Part shown: piece by piece, positions 5,349-6,567 of the stretch | How positions within the stretch are numbered: the first letter of the stretch is position 1 | Layout: every line of letters begins with the position of its first letter | Assembly: GCA_937969105.1 (NCBI GenBank) | Contig: CALBUZ010000164.1 | Coordinates: 1-6,567, forward strand | Origin: an uncultured Collinsella sp. | GTDB taxonomy: Bacteria; Actinomycetota; Coriobacteriia; Coriobacteriales; Coriobacteriaceae | Length of the DNA stretch: 6,567 nucleotides | Direction: 5' to 3' | The notes under the pieces: generated by a model | Database searches by the model: none | Seen by the model: only the letters and a program-made list of their open reading frames with translations | Told to the model about the DNA's origin: nothing | Made by a program: the position numbers and the translations under genes

Positions 5349-6350
5349 ATGGATACACTGCTTGAGGCCATTGACGTTTGCGATGTCGATGGCTTTTGCT
5401 TTGGCAACTATACGGACGAGGAGGCCGGCACCGGTTGCACCGTAATCGTGGCACCCGAGGGCGCTACCGGCGGTGTTGACGTTCGCGGCGGTGCCCCGGC
5501 ATCGCGCGAGACCGACCTGCTGCGTCCCGAGAACACCGTGGACAAGGTCCACGCCGTCTGCCTTTCGGGTGGATCGGCCTTTGGTCTGGAGGCCGCAAGC
5601 GGCGTCGCCCGCGAGCTTGAGAGCCGCGGCATCGGCCTTCCCGTCGGCCCCACGCAGGTGCCCATCGTATGCTCCAGCTGCATCTTCGACCTCGCCTTTG
5701 GCGACCCCACCGTACGCCCCGACATTGAGGCTGGCATCTCCGCCGTGCGCGAGGCGCTCGACAACACCCCCACCACGCTCGAGCAGGGCAATGTAGGTGC
5801 CGGCACCGGCGCCACCGTGGGCAAGCTCATGGGCCCCGCCACCTGCATGAAGGCCGGCCTAGGCGCTGCCGCCGTAGCACTCGGCCCTGTTGAGGTGGGT
5901 GCCGTGGTCTCGGTCAACGCCTGCGGCAATGTCGTCGACCCCTTCACCGGTGAATGGGTCGCCGGCATGCGCGCTGCAGCAGATAGCGACCAGATCGTCG
6001 ACATGGAGCTCGCAGCCTTTGCCGCAGCCGGCTCCATGCAAATGCCGCTCGACCGCACCAACACCACCATCAGCTGCATCGTCACCAATGTTGAGCTCAC
6101 CAAGGCTCAGGCCACCAAGGTCTCCCAGATGGCCGCAGATGCCTATGCGCACGCCATCCACCCCACGCACACCACCAACGACGGTGACACCATCTACACC
6201 CTCGCCAGCGGCAAGCTGGGAGCCCAGGCAAGCGTCCCCGTGCCCCTAGACCTGTTGGGCATGCTCGCCGTAAGGGCCCTACAGACCGCCATCGTAAACG
6301 GAGCCAAAACCGCCAAAACCTCCCACGGCATCCCCGGCGCCGCAAAGTAA
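5349..6350 (+). CDS. P1 family (DmpA/NylC-like, MEROPS S58-type) self-processing hydrolase
   Basis: The 333-aa product belongs to the DmpA/BapA/NylC group of N-terminal-nucleophile hydrolases. These cut themselves into two chains and then hydrolyse N-terminal residues, beta-peptides or amide oligomers. Visible landmarks are RGGAPASRETDLL (46-58), LSGGSAFGLEAASG (72-85), GNVGAGTGATVGK (147-159) and DRTNTTISCIVTN (235-247). The last contains the Asn-Thr-Thr pattern of NylC, where cleavage is between Asn and Thr. By analogy Asn238/Thr239 would be cut and Thr239 exposed as nucleophile, giving chains of about 238 and 95 residues. No signal peptide is seen, so it should be cytoplasmic. It has its own ribosome-binding site and a 101-base gap from maf, so it is probably separately controlled. 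The real substrate cannot be predicted. Confidence 0.9.
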   Translation: MDTLLEAIDVCDVDGFCFGNYTDEEAGTGCTVIVAPEGATGGVDVRGGAPASRETDLLRPENTVDKVHAVCLSGGSAFGLEAASGVARELESRGIGLPVGPTQVPIVCSSCIFDLAFGDPTVRPDIEAGISAVREALDNTPTTLEQGNVGAGTGATVGKLMGPATCMKAGLGAAAVALGPVEVGAVVSVNACGNVVDPFTGEWVAGMRAAADSDQIVDMELAAFAAAGSMQMPLDRTNTTISCIVTNVELTKAQATKVSQMAADAYAHAIHPTHTTNDGDTIYTLASGKLGAQASVPVPLDLLGMLAVRALQTAIVNGAKTAKTSHGIPGAAK

Positions 6351-6361
6351 TCCACTCGACC

Positions 6362-6490
6362 GTCGGTCGGAGGCGGGCGGGCGTTACGTTTGCTGCTCTA
6401 CAGTCCTATGCAAGACGAAGGCCACATTAAGTGGCCTTCTTTGCATGCGGAACTCGCGACAAACGTAACGCCCGCCCGCCTCCGACCGAC
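6362..6490. repeat. 129-bp palindromic element with perfect 31-bp inverted arms
   Basis: Positions 6362-6392 and 6460-6490 are exact reverse complements over 31 bases, GC-rich with a GGCGGGCGGGCG core. They enclose 67 bases that contain a second nested hairpin (6408-6446). It begins 12 bases after the P1 peptidase stop. There is no open reading frame of interest inside and no obvious target-site duplication at the edges. It could be a MITE-like or REP/BIME-like repeat, or a very long bidirectional terminator between convergent genes. Confidence 0.85.
6408..6446 (+). terminator. Nested hairpin with T-rich tail, probable terminator of the P1 peptidase gene
   Basis: A 9-bp stem (6417-6425 with 6431-6439) and an ATTAA loop is followed by TTT (6440-6442). 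An outer 6-bp pairing, ATGCAA (6408-6413) with TTGCAT (6441-6446), extends it across a small internal loop. It sits centrally within the larger palindrome. The T-run is short, so termination strength is uncertain. Confidence 0.6.
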
Positions 6491-6507
6491 TACCAACTAA
6501 ATTCCTT

Positions 6508-6567
6508 TCAGCCCAGGCCACTGTGTACCGCGCGTCGAAGATCTTCAAATTCAAATAATCTGACAAT
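6508..6567 (-). CDS. Possible C-terminal end of a convergent minus-strand gene
   Basis: Reading the minus strand from the window edge gives an open frame ending in TGA (6510-6508) that encodes IVRLFEFEDLRRAVHSGLG. The mix of charged and hydrophobic residues looks protein-like, and the palindrome between it and the P1 gene would fit a shared terminator for convergent genes. With only 19 codons there is no family evidence, and the AT-rich edge could equally be non-coding. Confidence 0.2.
   Translation of the reverse strand: MVRLFEFEDLRRAVHSGLG

Noticed and set aside
5408..6103. Long minus-strand open frame inside the P1 peptidase gene (231 codons)
   Set aside because: Low-complexity Ser/Ala/Pro/Thr composition is typical of an antisense shadow of a GC-rich gene; no motif or ribosome-binding site supports it.
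6350..6500. Target-site duplication flanking the 129-bp palindrome
   Set aside because: The bases just outside the arms (CGACC on the left, TACCAACT on the right) do not match as a direct repeat.
6384..6566. Minus-strand open frame of 60 codons at the right edge
   Set aside because: It crosses one full arm and the core of the palindrome and starts with TTG without a ribosome-binding site. The shorter frame ending at 6508 looks more protein-like.

Overview
The window carries five protein genes, all on the + strand, on high-GC DNA (third codon positions mostly G or C). Codon use and the character of the proteins suggest an actinobacterium of class Coriobacteriia, probably Collinsella-like. That assignment is from memory of the families and was not searched.

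Layout. (1) Positions 1-81 encode, in frame 3, a short piece resembling an M23 (LytM-type) peptidase. It runs abruptly into the N-terminus of polyphosphate kinase 1 (ppk1) in frame 1. No normal ppk1 start codon exists before the conserved N-terminal motif, so this looks like a broken or chimeric junction. (2) ppk1 runs to 2544 and has a long Ala/Pro/Glu-rich C-terminal tail. It ends at a strong intrinsic terminator (2568-2612). (3) An Fe-S RlmD/RumA-type rRNA uracil-C5 methyltransferase occupies 2658-3971. It is followed by a long AT-rich imperfect palindrome with a T-run (3984-4041). (4) A DJ-1/PfpI family gene (4127-4669) and a Maf nucleotide pyrophosphatase (4666-5247) overlap by 4 bases and are almost certainly one transcript. 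(5) A P1/DmpA/NylC-like self-processing hydrolase (5349-6350) follows a 101-base leader with two hairpins. (6) The last 217 bases hold a 129-bp palindromic element with perfect 31-bp arms around a terminator-like hairpin. After it may come the C-terminal end of a convergent minus-strand gene.

Function. These are mostly housekeeping and cell-maintenance genes: phosphate/energy storage (PPK1), rRNA modification (RlmD type), damage control and nucleotide-pool cleaning (DJ-1 type plus Maf), and a cytoplasmic N-terminal-nucleophile hydrolase. Each transcription unit is separated by a visible hairpin. I see no CRISPR array, tRNA, rRNA, transposase or phage module, and no convincing new multi-gene system. 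The points most worth a second look are the 5' junction, the loss of the second active-site histidine in PPK1, its unusual tail, and the two intergenic palindromes.
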